Numbered from the stretch's first letter, positions 25,872 through 34,924 are shown. The stretch is DNA of 64,000 nt from Burkholderia pyrrocinia (GCF_018417535.1 NZ_CP070978.1:744001-808000), one strand, 5' to 3'. Program-made: numbers and translations. Notes: generated by a model not told the origin, from the sequence alone.

Positions 25872-25918
25872 GGAACGCCCCGCATCATTTGAGCGTTCCC
25901 GCCGCGTCCTCCTACAAT
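25872..25918 (+). promoter_or_regulatory. Predicted sigma-70 promoter of the araF-like gene with overlapping inverted repeat
   Basis: TTGAGC (25889-25894) and TACAAT (25913-25918) are spaced by 18 nt, 60 nt before the araF-like ATG. An inverted repeat GGAACGC (25872-25878) / GCGTTCC (25893-25899) overlaps the -35, a suitable place for a repressor or sugar-responsive regulator. Confidence 0.6.
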
Positions 25919-25977
25919 TTTTTCGCGCCGCGGGCGGCCTTGCCCGCGCGCCCGACTACAACAACGGAGAGAGACGC

Positions 25978-26973
25978 ATGCGATTCCACTGGAAAATGCT
26001 CGTGCTGGCCACCGCGAGCATCACGCTGCTGGGCGGTGCCCCGGCCCGGGCCGCCGATGCCGCCGACGTGAAAATCGGCTTCCTCGTCAAACAGCCGGAC
26101 GACCCGTGGTTCCAGGACGAATGGCGCTTCGCCGACCAGGCGGCGAAGGAAAGACACTTCACGCTGATCAAGATCGCGACGCCGAGCGGCGAAAAGGTGT
26201 CGACCGCGCTCGACAGCCTCGCCGCGCAAAAGGCGCAGGGCGTGATCATCTGCGCGCCCGACGTGAAGCTCGGCCCCGGCATCGCGGCAAAAGCGAAGCG
26301 TGCGGGGATCAAGCTGATGTCGGTCGACGACCAGCTCGTCGACGGCCGCGGCGCGCCGCTCCAGGGCGTGCCGCACATGGGCATTTCCGCGTACAAGATC
26401 GGCCAGCAGGTCGGCCAGGCCATCGCGGACGAGACGAAGCGGCGCGGCTGGAATCCGGCCGAGGTCGGCATCATCCGGCTCGCGTACGACCAGTTGCCGA
26501 CCGCGCGCGAGCGCACCGCCGGCGCGGTCGACGCGCTCAAGGCCGCCGGCTTCCCGGCCGCGAACGTGATCGACGCGCCCGAGATGACGGCCGACACCGA
26601 AGGCGCGTTCAACGCGGCGAATATCGCGCTCACCAAGCATGCGAACTTCAAGCGCTGGGTCGCGTTCGGCTCGAACGACGACACGACGGTCGGGGCGGTG
26701 CGCGCCGCCGAGGGGCGCGGCATCGGCGCGGACGCGATGGTCGCGGTCGGCATCAACGGCAGCCAGGTCGCGCTCAACGAATTCGCGAAGCCGAAGCCGA
26801 CAGGCTTCTACGGGTCGATCCTGCTGAATCCGCGCCAGCACGGCTACCAGACGGCCATCAACATGGTTGACTGGATCACGAAGAACCAGGCGCCGCCGCC
26901 GCTCGTGCTGACGTCCGGCACGCTGATCACCCGCGACAACGAGAAGCAGGCACGCGCCGCGCTCGGTTTGTGA
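25978..26973 (+). CDS. araF: L-arabinose-binding-protein-like periplasmic protein (AraF family)
   Basis: A sugar-binding protein of 331 residues with a signal peptide (cleavage near PARA-ADA). Its mature N-terminus VKIGFLVKQPDDPWFQDEWRFAD is strikingly like E. coli AraF, as are the later blocks SLAAQKAQGVIICAPD, SVDDQLVDGRG and ATGFYGS-like TGFYGSILLNP. It should bind L-arabinose or a related pentose for an ABC importer. The ATPase and permease genes normally next to araF are missing; an SDR gene follows after 17 nt. A strong promoter precedes it. Confidence 0.88.
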   Translation: MRFHWKMLVLATASITLLGGAPARAADAADVKIGFLVKQPDDPWFQDEWRFADQAAKERHFTLIKIATPSGEKVSTALDSLAAQKAQGVIICAPDVKLGPGIAAKAKRAGIKLMSVDDQLVDGRGAPLQGVPHMGISAYKIGQQVGQAIADETKRRGWNPAEVGIIRLAYDQLPTARERTAGAVDALKAAGFPAANVIDAPEMTADTEGAFNAANIALTKHANFKRWVAFGSNDDTTVGAVRAAEGRGIGADAMVAVGINGSQVALNEFAKPKPTGFYGSILLNPRQHGYQTAINMVDWITKNQAPPPLVLTSGTLITRDNEKQARAALGL

Positions 26974-26990
26974 GCATGCAAGGAGCCGAC

Positions 26991-27755
26991 ATGACACGTA
27001 CCACCCTCGTGACGGGCGCTGCCGGCGGCATCGGCCAGGCGCTGTGCCGCACCTTCCTCGCGGCCGGCGACCGCGTCCTCGCGCTCGATCGCGACCGCCC
27101 GGCGCTCGACCGCTTCATCGATACGCTCGCCGACGCACGCGCGACGCCGGTCGTCGACGACCTGACCGACACGGAGCGGCTGCGCTCGATGCTCGAATCG
27201 CATCCGCAGGTCGACGTGCTCGTCGCGAATGCGGGCACGGCCGCGTCGACCACGCTGCGCGACACGACGCCCGCGAGCTGGCGCACCGATCTCGATGCGA
27301 ACCTGACGGCCACCTACGTGAGCGTCGAAGCCGTGCTGCCCGGGATGCGCGCGCGCGGACGCGGTGCGATCGCGATCGTCGGTTCCGTGAACGGCGTGCA
27401 CGCGCTCGGGCATCCGGTGTACAGCGCGGCGAAGGCCGGGCTGATCAGCTACACGAAATCGCTCGCGATCGAATACGGCCGCGACGGCGTGCGCGCGAAT
27501 ATCGTGCTGCCGGGCACGGTGAAGACACCCGCGTGGGAAGCGCGCGTCCAGCGCAACCCGCAGGTGTTCGAGCAATTGAGGAAGTGGTATCCGCTCGACG
27601 ACTTCGCAACGCCCGACGATGTCGCGCAGGCCGCGCTGTTCCTGTGCTCGCGGGCCGCGCGGATCATCACCGGCGTCGCATTGCCGGTCGACGGCGGCCT
27701 GCTGGCCGGCAACCGCGTGATGGCGCAGGAACTGACGCTCGAAACGTTCTACTGA
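26991..27755 (+). CDS. SDR-family oxidoreductase
   Basis: A classical short-chain dehydrogenase of 254 residues: cofactor motif TGAAGGIGQ near residue 7, NAG in VLVANAGTAAS, and a YSAAK catalytic pair preceded by the active-site serine in IVGSVNGVH. AAGGAG precedes the ATG at 26991, chosen over an in-frame upstream ATG. It lies 17 nt after the AraF-like gene, so it may oxidise a sugar or sugar lactone precursor taken up through that protein, such as an L-arabinose 1-dehydrogenase step; this is inferred from position only. Confidence 0.85.
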   Translation: MTRTTLVTGAAGGIGQALCRTFLAAGDRVLALDRDRPALDRFIDTLADARATPVVDDLTDTERLRSMLESHPQVDVLVANAGTAASTTLRDTTPASWRTDLDANLTATYVSVEAVLPGMRARGRGAIAIVGSVNGVHALGHPVYSAAKAGLISYTKSLAIEYGRDGVRANIVLPGTVKTPAWEARVQRNPQVFEQLRKWYPLDDFATPDDVAQAALFLCSRAARIITGVALPVDGGLLAGNRVMAQELTLETFY

Positions 27756-27767
27756 AGCACGCGGGGC

Positions 27768-27823
27768 CGGCGGCCGCCCGGGCCGCCGCGCCCTGTCCGG
27801 TGCGCGGCGCGCGGCCGCGCGCC
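27768..27823. terminator. Two GC hairpins between convergent genes
   Basis: CGGCGGCC/GGCCGCCG (27768-27775 and 27781-27788, 5-nt loop) and a perfect 18-bp palindrome at 27806-27823 fill the gap between the SDR and the antiporter genes, which converge. No T tract is present. They can act as bidirectional transcription barriers. Confidence 0.5.
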
Positions 27824-27824
27824 G

Positions 27825-29540
27825 TCAATGCGCCACCGCGACCGGCTTCGCCATCCGGCCGAGCACGTGCTCGGTCATCCCGCGCGCGAGTTCGGTCTCG
27901 CCCATGAACACGGTGCCGATGCCCTCGCTCGACAGCAGCGCGGCCTCGTCGCCGCTGTTCGTGCATAGCACGACCTCGAGCGTCGGGTTGAGCGTGCGCG
28001 AGATCTCGACGATCTGCCGCACGTCGAACACGTCGGGCAGCGTGACGACCAGCATCCCGGCGCGCGCGATATGCGCCTGCACGAGCACGATCGGCTCGAT
28101 CGCGTCGCCCGACACGGCCGCGACGCCGTCCGCGCGCAGCTTCTCGACGAGCTCGCGATTCTGCTCGACGACGACATACGCGATCTCGCGCTCGTCCAGT
28201 GCATGCGCGATCCGCGTGCCGACCTTGCCGTAGCCGACGATCACGACCTGCCCGGTCAGGTGCGTCTGCGGCGTCGACATCGGCAGCGCGGCGAGCGGAT
28301 CGTCACGCGCCTCGAGCTTGCGCGCGAACGCCGAATGCTTGCGGATCCATGCGAGCGCCGGATCGATCATCGCGAACAGCAGCGTGTTCATCGCGATCGA
28401 GATCAGCGCGACTGCGAGGATCAGGCTCTGCCCCTCGGCCGACAGCAGCCCGAGCGCCCGGCCGAGCCCCGCGAGGATGAACGAGAATTCGCCGATCTGC
28501 GCGAGCCCCGCGCCGACCGTCAGCGCGGTATTGAGCGGATAGCGGAACGCGATCACGAGCGCGACCGCCGCGAGCGTCTTGCCGACCAGCACGATCGCCG
28601 CGACCTCGATCACGTGCAGCGGCTCGTCGAGCAGCACCTTCGGGTCGAACAGCATCCCGACCGAAATGAAGAACAGCACCGAGAACGCGTCGCGCAGCGG
28701 CAGCGTCTCGTCGGCCGCGCGCCGGCTGAATTCCGACTCGCGCATCATCATCCCGGCGAAGAACGCGCCGAGCGCGAACGACACGTCGAACAGCTTCGCC
28801 GCGCCGAACGCGATGCCGACCGCGGCCGCGATCATGCACAGCGTGAACAGCTCGCGCGAGCCGGTGCGCGCGACGAGCCATAAAATGCGCGGAAACACGC
28901 GCTTGCCGACCACGAGCATCAGCGCGATGAATGCCGCGACCTTCAGCATCGTGACGCCGAGCGTGCCCCAGATGCTGCCGCCGGCCGCATGCGCGTCGCC
29001 GGGCGGCGTGCCGCCGAGCAGCCCCGCGACGGGCGGCAGCAGCACGAGCACCAGCACCATCACGAGATCCTCGACGACGAGCCAGCCGACCGCGATGCGC
29101 CCGTTGACCGTCTCGACGAGCCCGCGCCCTTCGAGTGCGCGCAACAGCACGACGGTACTCGCGACCGACAGCGCGAGCCCGAACACGAGCGCCGCCCCGA
29201 GGCTCCAGCCCCACATGAGCGCGAGCCCGCCGCCGAGCAGCGTCGCGACCGTAATCTGTACGACGGCGCCCGGCAGCGCGATCTTGCGCACCGCGAGCAG
29301 GTCGCCGAGCGAGAAATGCAGGCCGACGCCGAACATCAGCAGCATCACGCCCACTTCGGCGAGTTGCTGCGCGAGCGACAGGTCGCCGACGAAACCGGGC
29401 GTGCCGGGGCCGATCACGATCCCGGCGAGCAGATAGCCGACGAGCGGCGGCATTTTCAGCAGCGACGCGAAGTAACCGAAAATCATCGCGAGACCGAAAC
29501 CGGCCGCGAGCAACGCAATCAGGCTGACGTCATGAGGCAT
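27825..29540 (-). CDS. Kef/YbaL-type cation:proton antiporter with TrkA-N domain
   Basis: A CPA2-family antiporter of 571 residues. About twelve membrane helices (residues ~5-390) are followed by a cytosolic TrkA-N/RCK Rossmann domain (VVIVGYGKVGTRIAHALD, near 420). The block GVMLLMFGVGLHFSLGDL and the long RALEGRGLVETVNGRIAVGWLVVEDLVMV region are typical of YbaL/KefB. It exchanges K+ or Na+ for protons across the inner membrane under NAD(H) or glutathione-adduct control. The ATG at 29540 is preceded by GGAGGGGGG; a TTG at 29552 is possible. Confidence 0.9.
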   Translation of the reverse strand: MPHDVSLIALLAAGFGLAMIFGYFASLLKMPPLVGYLLAGIVIGPGTPGFVGDLSLAQQLAEVGVMLLMFGVGLHFSLGDLLAVRKIALPGAVVQITVATLLGGGLALMWGWSLGAALVFGLALSVASTVVLLRALEGRGLVETVNGRIAVGWLVVEDLVMVLVLVLLPPVAGLLGGTPPGDAHAAGGSIWGTLGVTMLKVAAFIALMLVVGKRVFPRILWLVARTGSRELFTLCMIAAAVGIAFGAAKLFDVSFALGAFFAGMMMRESEFSRRAADETLPLRDAFSVLFFISVGMLFDPKVLLDEPLHVIEVAAIVLVGKTLAAVALVIAFRYPLNTALTVGAGLAQIGEFSFILAGLGRALGLLSAEGQSLILAVALISIAMNTLLFAMIDPALAWIRKHSAFARKLEARDDPLAALPMSTPQTHLTGQVVIVGYGKVGTRIAHALDEREIAYVVVEQNRELVEKLRADGVAAVSGDAIEPIVLVQAHIARAGMLVVTLPDVFDVRQIVEISRTLNPTLEVVLCTNSGDEAALLSSEGIGTVFMGETELARGMTEHVLGRMAKPVAVAH

Positions 29541-29612
29541 CCCCCCTCCCAAGTTCTTGTAACTATTTAGTAAGGTTCAAGAATGGAAGGATAAGGGATG
29601 AGGCGGAACAAT

Positions 29613-29649
29613 GGCGCGCCACCGCGAAAATTTCACGCGGCGGCGCGCC
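29613..29649 (-). terminator. Strong hairpin downstream of gluconate dehydrogenase operon
   Basis: A 14-bp inverted repeat with one mismatch, arms 29613-29626 (GGCGCGCCACCGCG) and 29636-29649, with a 9-nt loop AAAATTTCA. It lies about 100 nt after the cytochrome stop, the likely end of the gluconate dehydrogenase transcript. No long U tract follows. Confidence 0.6.
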
Positions 29650-29747
29650 TTTGCGGGGTGCAACCCCGGCGAAACGAAAGGCACCGCGCGGGAGCGCCTG
29701 CACCTTGAAGCGGATCGGACAGGCGGGGCGAGCGCCCCGCCGCCCCG

Positions 29748-31172
29748 TCAGCGCGACGCCTGCGGGAACCGCGCGCCCGGCGGCGGTTCGGGCCGGGTCG
29801 ACGGCACGCTCTTGCGTACCTTCGCGACCTGCGCGGCCGTCACCGGCGCGCCCGTGTTGCCCCAGCTCGTGCGCACGAAGTTCGACACGTCCGCGACTTC
29901 CTGGTCCGACAGGCGCCAGCCGAACGGCGGCATCGTGAAGGTCGACGGCGCGGTGCGCGTACCCTCCAGCGCGCTGCCTTCCAGCACGACGTGGATCAGC
30001 GACGCCGGATCGTCGCCCTGCACGACCGGATTGCCGGCGAGCGCCGGGAACACGCGCGTGTAGCCATGGCCGTCGCTGCGGTGGCAGGCCATGCAGTTGT
30101 CGCGATAGACGGCCGCGCCCGGCTTGCTCGCGTCGCCGGTGTGCAGCGCCTTCGCGGCGGCCGCGTCGTACACGTGCGGCTGCTCGCCCTGCACGCGCGG
30201 CGGCAGCGTCTTCAGGTAGCGCGCGATCGCGTTCAGGTCGTCGTCAGTCATGTGCTGCATGCTGTGGCCGACCACGTCCGTCATCCCGCCGAACGCGGCC
30301 GTGCGCAGCGTGCGGCCGGTCTTCAGGAACTGCACGATCTCGGTTTCCGTCCACGTGCCGAGCCCGGTGCGCGGCTCGCCGCGCAGGCTCGTCGGCACCC
30401 AGCCGTCGATCGCCGCGCCGCCGGCCAGGAAGTCCGGGCCGTCCGCGTCGGTCAGCCCGCGCTCCTGCATCGTCGGCGCGCGCGGCGTGTGACACGCGCC
30501 GCAGTGGCCGAGCCCCTGCACGAGATACGCGCCGCGCGCGACCACCGGGTCGGTGTACGGCGTCGCGTCGAACGGCTTCGGCGACGGCGCGAACATCTTG
30601 CGCCAGATCCCGAGCGGCCAGCGCATCGACAGCGGCCACACGATGTCGACCGCGCGGTTCTCGTGCTCGACGGGTGCGACGCCGTGCATGAAGTACGCAT
30701 ACAGCGCCTTCATGTCGTCGTCGGTCAGCCGCGCATACGACGGGAACGGCATGGCCGGATACATCGTGTCGCCGTTCTTGCGCACGCCCTCGCGCACCGC
30801 GCGGGTAAAGTCCTCGACCGTCCAGCCGCCCAGCCCCGTTTTCGGGTCCGGCGTGATGTTCGTCGAATAGATGCCGCCGATCGGCGTGTCGAACTTCAGC
30901 CCGCCCGCGAACGGCTTGCCGCCGCTCGCGGTGTGGCACGCGATGCAATCGCCCGCGCGGGCCAGGTATGCGCCGCGCTTGACGAGGTTCGCATCGGCGG
31001 ATCGGGCCACGGGTGCGGCCGCCGCGCCGGACGCCGCCGCGGGCGCTGCCGCCGGTTGCGCGAACGCCGCGGTGCCCGCGAGGCCGAACGCGGCCCAGGC
31101 CGCACCGGCCGCCAGCGCGCGCCGCACCGGGGAAAGGCGGCGCGCGGCGTTGTGGTTCATCGTCCTCTTCAT
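29748..31172 (-). CDS. Gluconate 2-dehydrogenase-type triheme cytochrome c subunit
   Basis: A periplasmic or membrane-bound c-type cytochrome of 474 residues with a signal sequence (cleavage near AFAQ) and three heme-binding motifs: CIACH (76-80), CGACH (224-228) and CMACH (360-364). This triheme layout is that of the electron-transfer subunit of FAD-dependent gluconate/alcohol dehydrogenases, passing electrons from the flavoprotein to ubiquinone. The ATG at 31172 overlaps the flavoprotein stop by 4 nt; an internal ATG at 31160 is also possible. Confidence 0.92.
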   Translation of the reverse strand: MKRTMNHNAARRLSPVRRALAAGAAWAAFGLAGTAAFAQPAAAPAAASGAAAAPVARSADANLVKRGAYLARAGDCIACHTASGGKPFAGGLKFDTPIGGIYSTNITPDPKTGLGGWTVEDFTRAVREGVRKNGDTMYPAMPFPSYARLTDDDMKALYAYFMHGVAPVEHENRAVDIVWPLSMRWPLGIWRKMFAPSPKPFDATPYTDPVVARGAYLVQGLGHCGACHTPRAPTMQERGLTDADGPDFLAGGAAIDGWVPTSLRGEPRTGLGTWTETEIVQFLKTGRTLRTAAFGGMTDVVGHSMQHMTDDDLNAIARYLKTLPPRVQGEQPHVYDAAAAKALHTGDASKPGAAVYRDNCMACHRSDGHGYTRVFPALAGNPVVQGDDPASLIHVVLEGSALEGTRTAPSTFTMPPFGWRLSDQEVADVSNFVRTSWGNTGAPVTAAQVAKVRKSVPSTRPEPPPGARFPQASR

Positions 31173-32947
31173 ACGGTCACCAGCGGGGCGGGATTCTTCA
31201 GGTATTGCTCGCGGATCGCGCGCGCCGACCAGTAGGCCAGCGCCGCGATGATCCCGGTCGGGTTGTAGCCGATGCCCTGCGGCAGCGCCGAGGCGCCCAT
31301 CACGAACACGTTGTGCACGTCCCAGCACTGCAGGTAGCGGTTCAGCACGCTCGTCTTCGGGTCGGTGCCCATGATCGCGCCGCCGACGAGGTGGGTCGTC
31401 TGGTACTGGCGCGAATCGAAGTGCTTGCCGAACTCGCGCGTCGACACGCCGATCGCCTTCGGCCCCATCGCCTCCGCGATCTTCTTCATCTGCCCGGTCA
31501 CGTACTGCGCCATCCTGATGTCGTTGTCCTTCCAGTCGAAGGTCATCCGCAGCAGCGGCTGGCCGTACGAATCGCGATAGGTCGGATCGAGGTCGAGATA
31601 GACGTCGCGGTACGACATGTTCGTGCCGTGCGCGTCCATCGAGATCGTGTGCGCGTAGTAATCCTTGACGGACTTCTTCCACGCCGAGCCCCACTGCGGC
31701 GTGCCGGGCGGCGTCGCGATGCCGCTGACCGGCTTCACGCCGGCCTGGTTCACCCACAGCGGCGAGCCGCCGACGAAGCCGAGCGGGCCGTGGTCGAAGT
31801 TGTCCGCGTTGAAGTCGTCCACCGCGACGCCGTTGCCGCCCGCGCCGATGAACGGGTTCGTGTAGGTGTCCTTGTCGAAGAACGCCTTGATCGTCGACAG
31901 GTTCTGGTACGCGAAATTGCGGCCCACGACGCCTTCGCCCGAGATCGGGTCGTACGGCTTGCCGATGCCGGACAGCAGCAGCAGGTGCACGTTGTGGTAC
32001 TGGAACGCGGCCACGATCACGAGATCGGCCGGCTGGTGCACTTCGCGCCCGGCCGGGTCGACGTAGGTGACGCCCGTCGCGCGCTTCTTCGTATCGTCGA
32101 GGTCGACGCGCAGCACGTGGCACTTCGAGCGCAGCTCGAAGTTCGGCGCCTGCTTCAGCGCGGGCAGGATGTTCAGGTTCGGCGACGCCTTCGAGTACAT
32201 GTAGCACGCGTAGCCGCTGCAGTAGCCGCAGAAGTTGCACGGGCCCATCTGCACGCCGTACGGGTTCGTGTACGGGCCCGACGTGTTCGCCGACGGCAGC
32301 CGGTACGGATGCAGGCCGAGCGATTGCGCCGCATCGGAGAAGCGCTGCGCCGAGTAGGTATTGAGCTGCGCGGGCAGCGGGAAATTGTCGCTGCGGTTCG
32401 CTTCGAACACGTTGCCGTCGCCGACCACCTTGCCGCCGACCTTGTACGCCTGCCCCGACGTCCCGAACACCTTCTCGGCGAAATCGAAATGCGGCTCGAG
32501 CTCGTCGTAGCTGACGCCCGTGTCCTGGATCGTCATCCCTGCGGGGATGAACTTCTTGCCGTAGCGCTCTTCATAGTGGCTGCGCAGGCGCAGCTCTTCC
32601 GGCGTGATCCGGAAGTGCACGCCCGACCAGTGCAGCCCCGCACCGCCGACGCCCTCGCCCGGCAGGAACGCCGCGAGCTGCCGGTACGGCAGCGCGGTGT
32701 CCTGCACGCCGTGGCGGATCGACACGGTCGTCTTCGACAGGTCGAGGAACAGCTTCTTGCGGATGTTGTAGGTCAGCTCGTCGATCGTGTTCGGATACGC
32801 GCCGTCCGGATAGGTGTCGCGATACTCGCCGCGCTCGAGGGCAACGACCTTCAGGCCCGCTTCGGTCAGCTCCTTCGCGAGAATCGCGCCGGTCCAGCCG
32901 AAGCCGACGATGACCGCGTCGACATGCGGCTTTTTCTCTGCGGCCAT
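31169..32947 (-). CDS. GMC-family oxidoreductase, gluconate 2-dehydrogenase flavoprotein subunit
   Basis: The 592-residue catalytic subunit. The FAD-binding motif VIVGFGWTGAILAKEL lies near residue 12, and the C-terminal GMC block GIGYNPTGIIAAL near 570. A cluster CNFCGYCSGYAC with cysteines 237, 240, 243 and 248 may hold an iron-sulfur centre like the 3Fe-4S cluster described for Burkholderia FAD glucose dehydrogenase. It oxidises gluconate (or a related sugar acid or alcohol) in the periplasm. It overlaps both neighbours by 4 nt, so all three subunits are translationally coupled. It lacks its own signal and is probably carried by the Tat substrate subunit. Confidence 0.92.
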   Translation of the reverse strand: MAAEKKPHVDAVIVGFGWTGAILAKELTEAGLKVVALERGEYRDTYPDGAYPNTIDELTYNIRKKLFLDLSKTTVSIRHGVQDTALPYRQLAAFLPGEGVGGAGLHWSGVHFRITPEELRLRSHYEERYGKKFIPAGMTIQDTGVSYDELEPHFDFAEKVFGTSGQAYKVGGKVVGDGNVFEANRSDNFPLPAQLNTYSAQRFSDAAQSLGLHPYRLPSANTSGPYTNPYGVQMGPCNFCGYCSGYACYMYSKASPNLNILPALKQAPNFELRSKCHVLRVDLDDTKKRATGVTYVDPAGREVHQPADLVIVAAFQYHNVHLLLLSGIGKPYDPISGEGVVGRNFAYQNLSTIKAFFDKDTYTNPFIGAGGNGVAVDDFNADNFDHGPLGFVGGSPLWVNQAGVKPVSGIATPPGTPQWGSAWKKSVKDYYAHTISMDAHGTNMSYRDVYLDLDPTYRDSYGQPLLRMTFDWKDNDIRMAQYVTGQMKKIAEAMGPKAIGVSTREFGKHFDSRQYQTTHLVGGAIMGTDPKTSVLNRYLQCWDVHNVFVMGASALPQGIGYNPTGIIAALAYWSARAIREQYLKNPAPLVTV

Positions 32948-33687
32948 CAGGTGCGCTCCCCGTTGATCGAGACGGGGCCGTACGGATAGGGCTTGCCGTT
33001 CTGGTTGACGAAATCCATGAAATCCGCGCGCGCGCCCGGAAAGCCGATCATCTTCCACGCGGCCATGTCGTGATTGCCGCCATGCACCGGATCGCAGAAG
33101 TAGCCTTCGCGCGTGTTCTGCAGCAACTGGCCGAAGAACACGCCGGGCGGCACGTCGTCGATCGGTGCGGCGCCCTTCTCCAGCGCGCCGAGCACGGTGT
33201 CGCGCGTCGGTGCGTCGAGCTCCGCGAACGCCTTGCCGTGGGCTTTCTCGCAATAGCGGTTGACGGCCGCGATACCGAGCCGGTAGATGTCGCGCGGCAC
33301 GAGCTTCAGCTGGTAGCCGAGCTCGGGCACGCCCTGCTGGAACGGCCCCTGCATGTACCACGTCGCGCCGTGCGCATACGGCGCCTCCATCTGGCGGTCG
33401 ATGAATTCGGGCACGCCCGATTCGAGCGCGCCGGGGCCTTCGGCGTCGGCCGGAATCAGCCGGTCGACGGCGGCCTGGACGAACGCCCATTCCTTCGCAT
33501 CGAAGAAGGTCGGCTTGTACGGGGCGCGTTCGGCGCCGGCCGATGCGGCGGGCGCGTTGCCGGCCGTCGTCGCGGAGGGCGACGACGAGCGCAGGTCGCA
33601 GCCGGCGACCGACGCGATCGGCACGAGCGCGACCGACGTGCGCAGGAAACGGCGGCGCGAGTTGGGTTTGTCAGGTGGCGTGGACAT
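32947..33687 (-). CDS. Gluconate 2-dehydrogenase gamma-type small subunit, Tat-exported
   Basis: The 246-residue third subunit. The N-terminus has a twin-arginine signal (SRRRFLRTSVALVPIASVAGC) that ends in a lipobox-like VAGC, so it is exported folded and may be lipid-anchored. The body, with RLIPADAEGPGALESGVPEFIDRQ and FFGQLLQNTREGYFCDP, is that of the gluconate dehydrogenase subunit 3 family, which acts as a chaperone and hitch-hiker signal for the flavoprotein. First gene of the operon; its ATG is at 33687, about 320 nt from the predicted promoter. Confidence 0.9.
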   Translation of the reverse strand: MSTPPDKPNSRRRFLRTSVALVPIASVAGCDLRSSSPSATTAGNAPAASAGAERAPYKPTFFDAKEWAFVQAAVDRLIPADAEGPGALESGVPEFIDRQMEAPYAHGATWYMQGPFQQGVPELGYQLKLVPRDIYRLGIAAVNRYCEKAHGKAFAELDAPTRDTVLGALEKGAAPIDDVPPGVFFGQLLQNTREGYFCDPVHGGNHDMAAWKMIGFPGARADFMDFVNQNGKPYPYGPVSINGERT

Positions 33688-34012
33688 GGTCGGATGTTGA
33701 TCGTTGGGGATCGGGGTACGGACGCGCGCATTCCGCATGCGGCGGGTCCGGCACGGCAGCCATGCCGCATGCGGCTGGCCGTCCTGTTCTTCCGTATGCT
33801 GCGAACAACCGCGATGCTGTCGCGTGCGCGCCGATTCCGGAGGCGCTGCGCGGATCGACCTCTTCGCGGGCCTGTTCATCGGACAAATACCGGCCTGCCG
33901 GCCCTTACCTGCCCGCCATCGCCATGACCCTGATCCAACGTGGACGCCGCGTTTGCCGGCGGCAAGCGCAACGTGCACGACCCTCTTTCGGGTCCGGCAA
34001 CGCGTGGCGCGA
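33688..34012 (-). other. Long GC-rich leader before the gluconate dehydrogenase operon, no gene seen
   Basis: If transcription starts just downstream of the TATAAT at 34013-34018, the message has an untranslated leader of about 320 nt. Open frames here are shadows without ribosome binding sites. I see no recognised riboswitch, but GC-rich inverted arms are present (for example around 33736-33790). Confidence 0.35.
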
Positions 34013-34035
34013 ATTATAGATGGAACCGGTTCCAT
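34013..34035 (-). promoter_or_regulatory. Predicted gluconate dehydrogenase promoter (-10) with 16-bp LacI-type operator
   Basis: On the minus strand a perfect TATAAT (34013-34018) lies next to ATGGAACCGGTTCCAT (34020-34035), a perfect 16-bp palindrome centred on CCGG. LacI-family repressors, including gluconate repressors, bind dyads of this size with a CG centre. The operator occupies the -35/-10 spacer, which would block RNA polymerase. No matching LacI-family gene is in the window. Confidence 0.65.
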
Positions 34036-34184
34036 TACGAGGGGATTCAATGCAATTCAATATGTCGAAAATTGCAACAATTGAAAAATCCGGAACGCGG
34101 AATGCGCGAGGATGGCGGACCGACGCCGTGCCGGCCGAATATCTCACGCAGATCGATACGCGTGCGCGCTGACCCGCGCGCCGC

Positions 34185-34601
34185 TCACCACGGCCAGAAC
34201 ATCGACGCGATGGACAGTGCGAGCGCCGCGCAAAGCGGCGAGTAATACAGCGTGTCCATCCGCGCGAAACGCGACCCGCGGATCCGCTTGAAGAAGCCGA
34301 CATAGCGGAAATCGCCGACGGCGCGCACCGCGAAGATCAATGCGAGCGCAACGACCGCGAACGCGATCGCGCCGGGATACGCGTTGCGCCCCAGCCAGCC
34401 CGCACGCGCGGCGACCACGCATGCGCCTGCGAGCAGCGCCGCCGCGACGGCAAGCGTGCCGACGGCGGTCGGCCGCAGCAGCGGCACGCCGTCCTGTTCC
34501 GGAATGGCCGCGCGCTTGCCGAGCCGCCCGCCGAACGCCCAGTAGACGTGAACGAACGCGAGCGCGCAAAGCGTCGGCACGCTGAAATACGCACCGGTCA
34601 T
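34185..34601 (-). CDS. DUF3995-type small membrane protein
   Basis: A 138-residue inner-membrane protein with four hydrophobic segments (about 3-22, 47-67, 75-95, 115-135) and the HVYWAFGGRLGKRAAIP block after the first helix, typical of DUF3995. Its function is unknown. The ATG at 34601 directly starts the first helix. It lies upstream of, and on the same strand as, the gluconate dehydrogenase operon, but that operon has its own promoter between them. Confidence 0.75.
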   Translation of the reverse strand: MTGAYFSVPTLCALAFVHVYWAFGGRLGKRAAIPEQDGVPLLRPTAVGTLAVAAALLAGACVVAARAGWLGRNAYPGAIAFAVVALALIFAVRAVGDFRYVGFFKRIRGSRFARMDTLYYSPLCAALALSIASMFWPW

Positions 34602-34924
34602 GTTGGTATGGATCCTCGTCTCGTTGTCTCGTTGTTTTGCCGGAAGGGTTCCGGCACGCGGCCCCGGCCCGCGATACGCATGACGATACCGAAACCCGGC
34701 AACGCGTGCATTGCGACGTCCGGTCGCAACCCGCGGCAACGCGTGCTGCGGTGCAGTGTGCAGGCCTCGTCGAGCCGGCCGCCCACTTGACTTCCCTCAC
34801 CGCACTACTACGCTGGTATTCCAGTACTGCGGTCGCCATGCCCCTGCGCAACCGGCCGCACGTGCATCGTTCGCCGCGCGGCGCACCTGCACGACAACGA
34901 TAACGAAGGCCAGGGAGGTGACCC
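34602..34924. other. Divergent intergenic region (DUF3995 / ald)
   Basis: About 320 nt with no supported gene. A small inverted repeat CTGGTATTCCAG lies at 34813-34824, about 100 nt before the ald start, and could be part of an Lrp-type operator, since ald genes are commonly controlled by Lrp/AsnC proteins. GGGAGGTGA precedes the ald ATG. Confidence 0.4.
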
